A stretch of 64,000 nt of DNA from Melghirimyces algeriensis (GCF_900182565.1 NZ_FXTI01000006.1:62001-126000), one strand, 5' to 3'. Positions 41,828 to 50,527 are shown, counted from the first letter of the stretch. The notes: generated by a model from the sequence alone, not told the origin. Translations and numbers: made by a program.

Positions 41828-43033
41828 TCAAGTAGACATTAACTTTACTGTTAAGAATGAAACGGGCAATGCCAAAGGAAACATCACCATGCCAACCAAA
41901 CCAAACATGGATAGCCCCATCCCGATCGTTAACGGTATAAAACCAATCAAATGGATAAATAAAACAGATTTTTCAAAAATAGGTTTGACCGCTGAAATCG
42001 AATGAATCCACACACGAGACGCTGGATTCTTCATATATTCCCGGCAGAACATTCGCCCCCAGAGTGTAAACAGTATCGAAAGAAAAAACCACAATATCCA
42101 CTTTAACAAGATCGGGGAAATCATAATAGCGATTGTACACAATATGATAAATTGACTGTATGACCACAGTTGACGACCATTTCTCAAAAAGGACTTCATG
42201 ATGGACTCAGCCATTACATGCGAAGAAGATCGTTCACGAAACAGGGTGTTGGACTGAGGAAAGATCCATGGGCTTTTCTTTACCCAGTATTTAGGACTCG
42301 CATACCCTGTTTGTCCTAAGATTAAGGATACCCATTTTAATCGCTGGATCTCATCATACTCAATATCTTTTAAAAATGTATTTGTCTGTTTGATCCGACC
42401 CGCTAGAGCAACACTGCATCCTCCAACAATCAACGATGCCAAAACAAATACAGACGGTGATTTTATCCCTTGAACTCCAATCAGTATAAAGGCACATCCA
42501 CCTAAAACCCTTAAACTGACTCCCCACAATATTTTATAAATCCAGCGATTTAAAATGGTGATTCGTCTTTGTATCAATGAACCGAACATTTTTGCTTGCC
42601 ATAAATAGATCCAGAAGCCGATAAACAGGAATAGATCCATATCAACAATATAGTTGAACAGAGGCCACAGCAATAAGGTGAATAGTAAACTTTGAACACC
42701 CTGCTTCCACCATGCATAATGCAACCCGATTTGAATATATGATTGCATCCACTCTTTTTTTTGAAATAAAAACAGCTGATCAGCCGGTTTGATATATAAG
42801 GGGATCGCACCCCCTACAAAAATATAAGTGAATCCAATGAAAATTGGCAATGAAACATTGGCAAACCAATCTGGTTCACTGTTCCACCATCCAATATAGG
42901 TTTTAAAAAAGATGAGCAATGCCGGAATCAAAATATAAAGGGCAATGGTCCAATCAACCACACTTTTCCATACTTGATATTGAAATCGGAGATTTTCTTT
43001 CCATCTGTGTTGATACAAACGATGAGGAGACAC
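41828..43033 (-). CDS. ecsB: ABC transporter permease EcsB
   Basis: 401 residues with eight to nine membrane helices in the EcsB layout: an N-terminal cytosolic RLYQHRWKENLRFQYQVWKS, then helices, and a central soluble loop (around EIQRLKWVSLILGQTGYASP). EcsAB affects protein secretion, sporulation and competence in B. subtilis; the transported compound is still debated. GTG start 8 bases after GGGAGG. It follows ecsA by 3 bases. Confidence 0.88.
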   Translation of the reverse strand: MSPHRLYQHRWKENLRFQYQVWKSVVDWTIALYILIPALLIFFKTYIGWWNSEPDWFANVSLPIFIGFTYIFVGGAIPLYIKPADQLFLFQKKEWMQSYIQIGLHYAWWKQGVQSLLFTLLLWPLFNYIVDMDLFLFIGFWIYLWQAKMFGSLIQRRITILNRWIYKILWGVSLRVLGGCAFILIGVQGIKSPSVFVLASLIVGGCSVALAGRIKQTNTFLKDIEYDEIQRLKWVSLILGQTGYASPKYWVKKSPWIFPQSNTLFRERSSSHVMAESIMKSFLRNGRQLWSYSQFIILCTIAIMISPILLKWILWFFLSILFTLWGRMFCREYMKNPASRVWIHSISAVKPIFEKSVLFIHLIGFIPLTIGMGLSMFGLVGMVMFPLALPVSFLTVKLMST

Positions 43034-43036
43034 CCG

Positions 43037-43750
43037 TCAAACCTCCCTGGATGTTGTCAAGGAATAAAAACAGTCCATTAACGATGCCTCATTTTGCCCT
43101 GTGTGCCTCCGAAGTTCGTTTAGATCACCTTTGGCCACACAATAACCTTGATAAAGAAGAAAAAAGGAGTCACAGATCTTCTCGGCAGTATCCAGGACAT
43201 GGGTTGAGAGCAATACCGCGGCACCACGCTCTCTCTCTTCTTCGAGCAGCAACAAAAGCTCCTTTGTAGCCAGAGGATCTAATCCGATAAACGGTTCATC
43301 AACGATATATAAATCCGGTTCCAACAAAAACCCAGCAATTAACATCACTTTTTGTTGCATCCCTTTGGAAAACAGTCGTGGGAGATGATGCACTACTTGT
43401 GATAGTTGAAAACGTTCCAATAATGTATAAGCTTTATCACGAAATATATCCTGCGGTATCTCATAGACGGATGCTGCCAATTCCAGGTGTTCCCATACCG
43501 TCAACTCATCGTAAAGAACAGGATGCTCCGGGACATAACTGTATCGCTTTTTCGGTCCTAACTGATTGATCTGTCCCTCCATGTGGTTGAGAAATCCCAA
43601 TACAGCTTTCACCGTGGTACTTTTCCCTGAACCATTCGGACCAATGAGACCCATCATCTCTCCACTATGAAGAGTAAACTTGATATCATTTACAACACGG
43701 TTCCCCTTGGTATATCCTGCTTCGCTGATATCAACATCCAATATCTTCAT
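43037..43750 (-). CDS. ecsA: ABC transporter ATPase EcsA
   Basis: 237 residues: Walker A GLIGPNGSGKSTTVKAVLG, Q-loop region RYSYVPEHPVLYDELTVWEH, signature LFSKGMQQKV in place of LSGGQ (as EcsA has a divergent form), Walker B DLYIVDEPFIGLDP and His switch LLSTHVLDTAE. The ATG at 43750 follows GAGAGG. Together with EcsB it forms the transporter. A run of eleven A near 43830 lies between this gene and the Sco-like gene. Confidence 0.92.
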   Translation of the reverse strand: MKILDVDISEAGYTKGNRVVNDIKFTLHSGEMMGLIGPNGSGKSTTVKAVLGFLNHMEGQINQLGPKKRYSYVPEHPVLYDELTVWEHLELAASVYEIPQDIFRDKAYTLLERFQLSQVVHHLPRLFSKGMQQKVMLIAGFLLEPDLYIVDEPFIGLDPLATKELLLLLEEERERGAAVLLSTHVLDTAEKICDSFFLLYQGYCVAKGDLNELRRHTGQNEASLMDCFYSLTTSREV

Positions 43751-43895
43751 ATGTCTACATCCTCTCAATACTGTGAAGGAATTTATATGAATACTACACA
43801 ATATGCTAATCTATTCTAAAATAAATCTCAAAAAAAAAAAGAAATCAGATGATGTTGTAGCAAGCCGGGGGAGTGATTGGGAAGCATCTTTCTCA

Positions 43896-44525
43896 TTATC
43901 TTTGCAGTGTTCGAATATCCCGGATGATTTGATCGTAATCCGGTTGCAACCCGTTATAGTGGGACATGACCTTACCATCTTGATCGATGAGATAAAAACG
44001 AGTAGAGTGGCTGATCTGAGGAGGGCTTTCTTCTGAGGGGAATCCCTCTCTTTGCACGGGGTCTCCAAACGCTGCTTTCAGAAAGCGATGAAGTTGGGGT
44101 TCGCTATTATGGGTCAGGAAGTGCCAATTGGAAAAATCAACATGAAGATGGTTTCCATACTGTCTGAGACGGGACGGGGAATCAAACAGAGGATCTGCAC
44201 TAAATGAAACGAGTTTTACATCTAAGTTTTCCTTTTGCAGACGTTTCTGAAGCCGTACCTTGTTAGCTGTCATGGGAGAAGCCACATCCGGACAACGGGT
44301 ATAGATAATGTCTGCCAACCAGATGGACCCCTTCAAATCCTCTGTTCCAAAAGACACTCCGTTCTGGTCGATATAAGTGAATTCAGGGATTGGCGCACTA
44401 TTCACTCCAATGGAGTCTGGATGAGGATGTAAGGGTTTGTTCCCCCAATCCAACCCACCATAAACCATCAGCAGCGCTGTGGCTGCTACAATGGTAAGGA
44501 TTTTTCCCCTGGAAAAGCCTATCAC
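43896..44525 (-). CDS. Sco1/SenC-like thioredoxin-fold protein lacking the second copper cysteine
   Basis: 209 residues with an N-terminal membrane anchor (residues 9-24) and a Sco fold outside. Sco proteins deliver copper to cytochrome oxidase through CxxxC and a distal His. Here the motif reads YTRCPDVASPMT: Cys78 is kept but the second Cys is Ala82. The His in ISHSTRFYLID is kept, as is DQDGKVMSHYNG. So it may bind copper weakly or act otherwise, for example as a redox or regulatory protein. The GTG at 44525 has AAAGGAGG 7 bases upstream. Monocistronic, divergent from a small acidic gene. Confidence 0.85.
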   Translation of the reverse strand: MIGFSRGKILTIVAATALLMVYGGLDWGNKPLHPHPDSIGVNSAPIPEFTYIDQNGVSFGTEDLKGSIWLADIIYTRCPDVASPMTANKVRLQKRLQKENLDVKLVSFSADPLFDSPSRLRQYGNHLHVDFSNWHFLTHNSEPQLHRFLKAAFGDPVQREGFPSEESPPQISHSTRFYLIDQDGKVMSHYNGLQPDYDQIIRDIRTLQR

Positions 44526-44590
44526 GGGATCTCCTCCTTTCAGCAACCCAACCTTCCTCTTCCTCTGATATATGTAGGCGCGTCCAATAT

Positions 44591-44618
44591 ATGACAATCT
44601 TTTTTCTTTATGTATAAT
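44591..44618 (+). promoter_or_regulatory. Promoter of the small acidic protein gene
   Basis: ATGACA at 44591-44596, 16 bases, TATAAT at 44613-44618. Confidence 0.6.
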
Positions 44619-44675
44619 CCAGACCACCAGAAAGGAAACTTAAGGAAGAGATCAAACGTAAAGGAGGAAAAATGG

Positions 44676-44831
44676 ATGCCCACTAGAGATGAACGTCGTC
44701 GTAGCCCAATGGTGGAGCCTGAGGTACAAGAGGAACAGGAAAACAATCCGTCCCGCCATGTGAAGGGAGATGAAGAAGAGGTTCCTTTCCCCGAAACAGC
44801 TCCGGGACAACACCCGCCAACTGAACGGTAA
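44676..44831 (+). CDS. Small acidic, proline-rich protein, unknown
   Basis: 51 residues with no hydrophobic core: MPTRDERRRSPMVEPEVQEE, then EENNPSR-like and EEEVPFPETAPGQHPPTER segments. Very likely disordered. AAAGGAGG is 8 bases before the ATG at 44676; an ATG at 44672 would give only four codons. It has its own promoter and a GC-rich hairpin after the stop. Small acidic disordered proteins occur in spores and in stress responses; no function is claimed. Confidence 0.6.
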   Translation: MPTRDERRRSPMVEPEVQEEQENNPSRHVKGDEEEVPFPETAPGQHPPTER

Positions 44832-44840
44832 GAATGAGTC

Positions 44841-44862
44841 AACCGCCCCGCGGGGGGCGGTT
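44841..44862 (+). terminator. Hairpin after the small acidic gene
   Basis: AACCGCCCC and GGGGCGGTT arms with a short loop, weak T run (TTGATT). Confidence 0.6.
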
Positions 44863-44892
44863 GATTAGGATCATCAAAGGAGTCTTATTTTC

Positions 44893-45456
44893 GTGAAAAA
44901 GCAACTATCTGAACAGAAATTATTCTTAAGCAAATTTCTGCAATCCCCTCAGAATATCGGCTCGGTGATCCCCAGTTCACGGTTTTTGGTTCGTGCCATG
45001 TTAAAACCTGTCGCTTGGGAACATGTTCGCTCCCTAGTGGAATTGGGAGCGGGTACCGGCGTATTGACCCGTCACTTCAGCCAGCGAATCCATCCCGATT
45101 GTCTCGTGTCGGTGTTTGAACAGGATGATGAACTGCGCAAAGCCTTACAACGTGAATTCCCTCAATATCACCATTATGCCCAAGCGGAATCACTCCGCAC
45201 GGTTCTTCAATCGCAAGGGGTGCATTCGGTGGATTGCATTCTGTCCAGCCTCCCTTTCGCTGTTTTCTCTGCCAGAAAACGCAACCATATTTTGAAGCAA
45301 GTCCACCAAACGCTGAAAAAAGAGGGTATGTTTCTTACCTACCAATATTCCTTGCAGTTGAAAAAGGAACTGAAACAATGGTTTCATGTGCAGAAAATCA
45401 CTTTTGTACCGTTAAACATTCCCTGCGCCTTTGTTTATCTTTGCAAAAAAACTTAA
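44893..45456 (+). CDS. SAM-dependent methyltransferase, phospholipid or rRNA-adenine type
   Basis: 187 residues with a Rossmann methyltransferase core: LFLSKFLQSPQNIGSVIPSS, the SAM loop LVELGAGTGVLTRHF, acidic residue in VSVFEQDDELRKAL, and a catalytic-region LSSLPFAVFS. The N-terminal QNIGSVIPSSRFLVRAML is shared by PmtA-like phospholipid N-methyltransferases and KsgA-like proteins; the former fits the length better. GTG start, AAAGGAG 11 bases upstream. Its last 4 bases overlap pabC, which runs toward it. Confidence 0.8.
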   Translation: MKKQLSEQKLFLSKFLQSPQNIGSVIPSSRFLVRAMLKPVAWEHVRSLVELGAGTGVLTRHFSQRIHPDCLVSVFEQDDELRKALQREFPQYHHYAQAESLRTVLQSQGVHSVDCILSSLPFAVFSARKRNHILKQVHQTLKKEGMFLTYQYSLQLKKELKQWFHVQKITFVPLNIPCAFVYLCKKT

Positions 45457-46316
45457 AAAGATGCTTTTGTTTGCTCCATTACGGCCTCTTTCCAGGCCCG
45501 GATCAAACGACAGGTTACCGGACCGGGCACTCCATGCCCTACAGATTGTCCATTTACCTGTACACATGGAAAGACACCCAGGGAGGAATTCGTCAAGAAA
45601 ACCTCATCCGCCTGATGCAGTTCTTCCGGTTCCAGCCGACTTTCTTCCACCGTCAGCCCCAATTGGTGGGCCGTTTGAATCACCCACGCCCGAACAATAC
45701 CGGGTAAGGGACCCCGGTTGAGTGCTGGGGTTCGGATCACCCCATCTCTCACAAGAAAAAGATTGGAAGATGCCCCCTCACACAGATCACCCTCCACCGT
45801 CCGCAGAATCGCTTCCTGTACTCCTTTTTTTTCCGCATCATCTCTTGCCATGATGTTGTCCAGAAATTGGAGAGACTTTGTTCCTGAAGTCGGTGACAAG
45901 GGGTTGCAAATGGGATAAGATACGATTGCCCGAATTCCTTGATCATAGAGGTTGGTTTTTAACGGAAGTTCTCTGGCTTCCACCCAGTAACATGGCTGAT
46001 CCAGTTGTTTCAGGGGGACTGCAAATCCTCCGTTTCCGCGAGTCAGAGTCAACCGAAGATAGCCGCTCTTTACTTGATTCCACCGGATCGCCTCCCGGAT
46101 GGCTCGTTTAAATTCCTGTTCATCAGGGATGTGGGTAAACCGGAGCTTTTCAGCGCTTTGAACCAATCGGACCAGATGTTCATTCAAAAAAAGGGGAATC
46201 CCTTTTTCCACCCGAAAGGTCTCAAATAAGCCGTCACCAAAGAGTGCCCCCCGATTACGACTGGAAATCCGGGCCTCTTGTTCCTCATACACTTCTCCAT
46301 TCACAATCCATTTCAT
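45453..46316 (-). CDS. pabC: Aminodeoxychorismate lyase (branched-chain transaminase fold)
   Basis: Releases pyruvate from 4-amino-4-deoxychorismate to give p-aminobenzoate for folate. 287 residues of the class IV aminotransferase fold: NRGALFGDGLFETFRVEKG, YLRLTLTRG, the PLP lysine in GTKSLQFLDN, EGASSNLFLV and TNSSLGVFPC. D-amino acid transaminase is the main alternative, but the place right after pabB decides. Its ATG overlaps the pabB stop (ATGA). Confidence 0.92.
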   Translation of the reverse strand: MKWIVNGEVYEEQEARISSRNRGALFGDGLFETFRVEKGIPLFLNEHLVRLVQSAEKLRFTHIPDEQEFKRAIREAIRWNQVKSGYLRLTLTRGNGGFAVPLKQLDQPCYWVEARELPLKTNLYDQGIRAIVSYPICNPLSPTSGTKSLQFLDNIMARDDAEKKGVQEAILRTVEGDLCEGASSNLFLVRDGVIRTPALNRGPLPGIVRAWVIQTAHQLGLTVEESRLEPEELHQADEVFLTNSSLGVFPCVQVNGQSVGHGVPGPVTCRLIRAWKEAVMEQTKASF

Positions 46317-47680
46317 ATTTGTTTGCCCCCTGAAATCCAACGTCGAATCGCTCTTTCCATTCCGCGCCCTTTGGCTACCGTTTCCTCATATTCCATCCAG
46401 GCGTCGGAATCCGCCACAATTCCTCCCCCTACATGATAAGACAAAACCCCTGTCTCTTCCCCGATCCAAGTCATTGTGCGAATTGCAATATTCCACTCCG
46501 CCGTACCTCTTGTATCCACATATCCGATGGAACCGGTATAAAACCCTCGTCGTTCATTTTCCACTTCATGAATCACCTGCATCGATCGAAGCTTGGGAGC
46601 ACCGGTGATTGACCCTCCGGGAAAAACAGAACGCAGCACGATACCTGCTGTTGTCCCTTTTGGAAGTTCCCCCGTCACTGTCGCCATCTGATGCCAAACC
46701 GTCGGGTGAGGATGAATGGTAAACAGCTCTGAAACGCTTACCGACCCCGATTTACAAAACTTCCCAAAGTCATTCCGCTCCAAATCCACAATCATGACCA
46801 ACTCCGCCTGATCCTTTTCACTTGCAGCCAACTCGTTCCGATACTGTTCATCTTGTTCCGGTGTCTCCCCACGAGGACGGGTCCCCTTGATCGGACGGGT
46901 TTCAATGTATCCACCTTCCCAGCGTAAAAACTGTTCCGGCGAAGATGACAGAACTGCAAAACCCGGAAAACGCAAAAAAGCCCCATAAGCTCCGGGATTG
47001 GCCTCCCGAAGCATCCGGTACAGCGCACCAGGATGCCCTTTGACCTTTCCTTCCATTCGATAGGACAGATTCGCCTGATAAATGTCTCCCCGACGAATAT
47101 ACTCTTGTACACGGAATACGCGACGCATGTACTCCTCCCGTCCAATTTCGGAAACCATGGGTTGGATCAGTTCCCCATCCATTTTTAATATGTTTTTCGT
47201 CTCTTTTTTGGCTGTGATTTGATCAACCACCGTTTCCAGCTCTCGCTCAGGCTCTCCCTCTTCACGAAGTGTAACCGCGACCCAAGTCATCCCTGTCTCG
47301 GCATCTGTTACCACAACATTCCCTGGAACCATCAGAACGCCATCCGGAAGCGCAAACCTTCTTGGCTTTGGCGGGGCAATCGTTTCCAGATCCCAAGCCA
47401 ACTCATATCCCAGAGCACCGAGTATCCCTGTGAGAAAAGGTGGTGCGTCAGTGGGCAGATCCGGTTTGGGAAGTTTCTCAAGTACAGAATCCAACACCTG
47501 AAATACATCTACACGATCCCCATGATAAAATGTCTCTTTCCACACCGGGTTCCAAGCGAGAATGGTATATCGTCCCCGACCGCAACTATCCAGAAGAATC
47601 GTCTCTCCTCCAGCGGTTAGTCGCGGCTCTTCCTCCACCAAATCCACTTGTTGATTCAGACGCATCCACGCCGTTTTCAT
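46313..47680 (-). CDS. pabB: Aminodeoxychorismate synthase component I
   Basis: Aminates chorismate to 4-amino-4-deoxychorismate. 455 residues of the chorismate-binding fold: IRRGDIYQANLSYRMEG, SSSPEQFLRWEGGYIETRPI, KGTRPRGETPEQDEQYRNEL, DLERNDFGKFCKSGSV and SVFPGGSITGAPKLRSMQVI. The GAP-K motif in the last block marks PabB rather than TrpE. The glutamine-amidotransferase partner (pabA/trpG) is not in the window. ATG 47680 follows GAGGTGA. It is 58 bases behind queC. Confidence 0.94.
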   Translation of the reverse strand: MKTAWMRLNQQVDLVEEEPRLTAGGETILLDSCGRGRYTILAWNPVWKETFYHGDRVDVFQVLDSVLEKLPKPDLPTDAPPFLTGILGALGYELAWDLETIAPPKPRRFALPDGVLMVPGNVVVTDAETGMTWVAVTLREEGEPERELETVVDQITAKKETKNILKMDGELIQPMVSEIGREEYMRRVFRVQEYIRRGDIYQANLSYRMEGKVKGHPGALYRMLREANPGAYGAFLRFPGFAVLSSSPEQFLRWEGGYIETRPIKGTRPRGETPEQDEQYRNELAASEKDQAELVMIVDLERNDFGKFCKSGSVSVSELFTIHPHPTVWHQMATVTGELPKGTTAGIVLRSVFPGGSITGAPKLRSMQVIHEVENERRGFYTGSIGYVDTRGTAEWNIAIRTMTWIGEETGVLSYHVGGGIVADSDAWMEYEETVAKGRGMERAIRRWISGGKQI

Positions 47681-47738
47681 CGATGTCACCTCAGTTTATC
47701 ATTCCTTTATTTTTGCACGAGGTATGAAGGGTATGAGC

Positions 47739-48422
47739 TCAAAAAATCTCCCGATATGGAATGGGGTCTTTTGCACCCGCTTCAGCAAAGCCCTTGAGAC
47801 GCAAACGGCAACTGTCACAGATTCCACAAGCGGTCTTACCTCCCTGATAGCAAGAGGTCGTCAGATGATAAGGGACTTTCAGACGAAGGCCTTCCCGAAT
47901 GGTCTCCGCTTTGGAAAGATAGATTAAGGGCGCTTCCAACCGGAGGGGCTTTCCCGACACTCCGGCTTTTGTCGCCCGATTCATCGTCTCCTCCATACTC
48001 CGAATAAACTCCGGCCGACAATCCGGATAACCGCTGTAATCCACCGCAGAAACTCCAATATAGACAGCTTCCGCTTCAATCACCTCCGCATATGCAACAG
48101 CCAGAGACAGAAAGATCAAGTTTCGGGCCGGCACATAGGTTACCGGGATGCTCCCCTCTGCCTCAGGAGTGGTCGGTACATCCTTCGTTTGATCCGTCAG
48201 AGCGCTGCCACCGATCTGTTGAAGAAAAGCGACATCCACGATCCGATGCTCGCTCACCTTGTAGTAATCCGCCACCCTTCGGGCCTGTTCCACCTCCCGA
48301 CTGTGACGCTGTCCATAGTGAAAGGTTAGGGGATACAGCTCATATCCCGCTTCCTGCGCGATTCCCATACAGGTGGTACTATCCAATCCTCCGCTTAAAA
48401 CGATCACTGCTCGTTGCTTCAT
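47739..48422 (-). CDS. queC: 7-cyano-7-deazaguanine (preQ0) synthase
   Basis: Makes preQ0 from 7-carboxy-7-deazaguanine, ammonia and ATP in queuosine synthesis. 227 residues: the PP-loop VIVLSGGLDSTTCMGIAQ, FHYGQRHSREVEQAR, VPARNLIFLSLAVAYAE and, at the end, the zinc site SCYQGGKTACGICDSCRLR with four Cys. It is directly behind queE (4 bases) in queD-queE-queC. Confidence 0.97.
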   Translation of the reverse strand: MKQRAVIVLSGGLDSTTCMGIAQEAGYELYPLTFHYGQRHSREVEQARRVADYYKVSEHRIVDVAFLQQIGGSALTDQTKDVPTTPEAEGSIPVTYVPARNLIFLSLAVAYAEVIEAEAVYIGVSAVDYSGYPDCRPEFIRSMEETMNRATKAGVSGKPLRLEAPLIYLSKAETIREGLRLKVPYHLTTSCYQGGKTACGICDSCRLRLKGFAEAGAKDPIPYREIF

Positions 48423-48426
48423 CTTT

Positions 48427-49155
48427 TTACACTCCCCTTTTCTCTGGGTCCCAAATCCATTTATGTAGTTGCAGGTTCAGTCTCACCTGGGGAAGGGGCG
48501 TTTCCAACATCCACTTTACCAAGAGGCTTGGAGAAAGCGTTTCAAACACCGGACTAAATAAAATCTGTCCCTTTTGATAAAAGGTCTCCAGCGTGCGAAC
48601 AGCACACTGAAAATCCTCTTGGTCTCCGATCACAAATTTCACTTCATCCCGATCTGTCAAAAACCTGAAGTTCTCATGGATCATCCGGTGTTCTTCCCCA
48701 GACGCCGGCAGTTTGTAATCCATGATAAACCGGATCTTTTCCCGTAAATGGTCCTGCTTCTGCCGCAAACGATGAAAAGGACCCAGGTCAATGGCCCCGT
48801 TGGTTTCAACATGGACGTCTGTCACTTCATCCCGATCGGCCAATGCCAATAACAGTGCCGCTGATTTCTCCTGATGCATCAAAGGCTCCCCACCTGTCAG
48901 GCAAATCCTTTGACTGGAGTATTGATTTACCCGGTCGACAATTTCTTCGATCGTTGCTTCAAATTCTGGACGGGCAGGGGCATAGCTGTATGGAGTATCA
49001 CACCAACTGCACCGCAGATTACAATGAAACACCCGAACAAATACGGTGGGATACCCTGCCGCTGTCCCTTCCCCTTCCACGGTTTCAAAAATTTCCACCA
49101 TGGGGATCGTCCATTTTCGATAATGATCCGCTTCCAACACTCCCCAATCATGCAT
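48427..49155 (-). CDS. queE: 7-carboxy-7-deazaguanine synthase (radical SAM)
   Basis: Rearranges 6-carboxytetrahydropterin to 7-carboxy-7-deazaguanine. 242 residues: MVEIFETVEGEGTAAGYPTV, the cluster motif CNLRCSWCDTPYSY (CxxxCxxC), LTGGEPLMHQE and HVETNGAIDLG. The ATG at 49155 lies within the end of queD, an 8-base overlap that implies translational coupling; the longer open frame would overlap queD by far more. Confidence 0.96.
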   Translation of the reverse strand: MHDWGVLEADHYRKWTIPMVEIFETVEGEGTAAGYPTVFVRVFHCNLRCSWCDTPYSYAPARPEFEATIEEIVDRVNQYSSQRICLTGGEPLMHQEKSAALLLALADRDEVTDVHVETNGAIDLGPFHRLRQKQDHLREKIRFIMDYKLPASGEEHRMIHENFRFLTDRDEVKFVIGDQEDFQCAVRTLETFYQKGQILFSPVFETLSPSLLVKWMLETPLPQVRLNLQLHKWIWDPEKRGV

Positions 49156-49633
49156 CGGAATCACCCGCTTCCATCCAGGTCCGCTTGATGGTAACCCGAC
49201 TGGTCGGGGTTTCAAACAGGGTTAATTCCTCCAAGCGGTGACCCTGACTGGACCAACCTTCCCGATCCATCCAAGCCTCCAACTGCTCCCAGATCCAAAC
49301 CACCATGTTTTCCGCGGACGTATTCATATTGGGGAGAACTTCATTCAGATATCGATGATCCAGCCGGGATTCAATCTCTTCTTTAAACATTCGCTTCACT
49401 TCACCAAAATCAACGACAATTCCAATCTCATTGACAAAACCACTAATCGTGATCAATAACCGATAGGTGTGACCATGCAAATTTTTGCATTTTCCATCAT
49501 ACAAGTGCAAATGGTGGGCGGCATCAAAAGTAAATTCTTTGGTCACCGCCACCCGCTTTCGATGATAGCGAAGCTCGTCCCGATGGATATCCACCCCAAG
49601 CCGCTCCACCTGATCTGGTATTTTAAATTCCAT
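49148..49633 (-). CDS. queD: 6-carboxy-5,6,7,8-tetrahydropterin synthase
   Basis: Converts dihydroneopterin triphosphate to 6-carboxytetrahydropterin, first committed step to queuosine. 161 residues: zinc ligands in FTFDAAHHLHLYDGKC and LHGHTYRLLI, catalytic Cys in GKCKNLHGH, VVDFGEVKR and LDHRYLNE. About 25 residues precede the usual start of the fold. AAAGGGG, 8 bases ahead of the ATG, is also the right arm of a terminator-like hairpin, so start access is probably RNA-controlled. Confidence 0.96.
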   Translation of the reverse strand: MEFKIPDQVERLGVDIHRDELRYHRKRVAVTKEFTFDAAHHLHLYDGKCKNLHGHTYRLLITISGFVNEIGIVVDFGEVKRMFKEEIESRLDHRYLNEVLPNMNTSAENMVVWIWEQLEAWMDREGWSSQGHRLEELTLFETPTSRVTIKRTWMEAGDSDA

Positions 49634-49634
49634 T

Positions 49635-49733
49635 AAAAAAACCCCTTTCCATCAAGGGGACATAAAAACAACTCCCGGAGACAAGACGTCCGTCATTGTT
49701 CACCGTTATGTTGGTATATGCCATACAGTCCCC
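49635..49733 (-). promoter_or_regulatory. Structured leader RNA of queDEC with terminator/anti-terminator choice
   Basis: Minus strand: GGGGAC (49733-49728) can pair with GTCCCC (49661-49656). The same CCCC can instead pair in CCCCTT-gatgga-AAGGGG (49659/49654 region to 49642), followed by TTTTTTT, a terminator that also hides the queD ribosome site. Between the outer arms lie hairpins GTAT/ATAC and ACAATGAC/GTCTTGT and a CTCC-GG-GAG element. This is riboswitch architecture. The known preQ1-I consensus is not present. A 77-codon frame (49623-49856) runs through it and is the rival explanation. Confidence 0.5.
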
Positions 49734-49855
49734 TAGTGTTGTTTTAAGAGTGGTGGGTTTTCGACACTCTTCACATTCAAATGTTGTTTCCAGTTTAACA
49801 TATTCTGTCGTTGAAATGGACATTATCATCCACAGTATGGCCCGGTTTTTGCTCA

Positions 49856-50403
49856 TTATGTTTCCTTTGCAAATGCTCCCAAGGAAACCAATGGAATCAC
49901 CTTTTTATAAAAACCTGCAATATCTTGGTAATGCTTGTTGCCGTTAAGACTTGTTTGATACTCATGACCACAGATATATCTTCGACTGATATGCTTCAGT
50001 ACGGGTTTCGACATAGTCAATAAAGAACTCCCATCGCTTTGGAAATCCAAAAAATTAAGACGTTTGTAAAGGGGAATGCCTGCTTGGTTTTTTCTATATT
50101 TCGCCGGAGTCATTCTAAAAATCTTGCAAAAGACCGGGTAAATGCCTCTTGTGAATGATATTGATAAGCTACAGCGATATCAAGGATTCGTTCTTCTGAT
50201 TGTGTCAATTTTTTTGCGGCTTCACTCAGTCGTCTCTTTCGAATATAACTTTGGACCGAAAAACCACTGATTGCTTGAAATAATCGTTGGAAGTAAAAAG
50301 GGGAAAATCCGGCCTCCTTCGCTATTTCTTGAATTGTCAGTGGTTCTTTCAACTTATTTTCGATCAAATCTACCGCAGCTTGGATGCGTATATAAACATT
50401 CAA
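49856..50403 (-). pseudogene. Frameshifted and truncated AraC-family regulator with GyrI-like domain
   Basis: The N-terminal AraC domain is intact: IENKLKEPLTIQEIAKEAGF, YFQRLFQAISGFSVQSYI and ILDIAVAYQYHSQEAFTRSF. At about 50113 one T is missing from a T run, giving FARFLE and a stop; in the next frame RMTPAKYRKNQAGIPLYKR continues correctly, then a GyrI-like start (HISRRYICGHEYQTSLNGNK HY). The effector domain stops after ~60 residues, at 49856, far short of the usual 150. The frameshift could be a sequencing error; the truncation is not explained by that. Confidence 0.8.
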
Positions 50404-50527
50404 ACTCCATACTCACCCCCCTTTTTTCATCATATAGCAAAGATCAGGATTTTTTTTGATCCTCTGTGCTATTGTTTATATCTCCTTCACAGTTATTGAC
50501 GGAGTGGAACTGGGAATATATAAACGC

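Noticed and set aside
43828..43842. Run of eleven A after the ecsA region
   Set aside because: A lone homopolymer without a hairpin; not a terminator in itself.
49635..49860. Classical preQ1-I riboswitch before queD
   Set aside because: The short loop-and-A-tail consensus is absent; only a different terminator/anti-terminator layout is seen.
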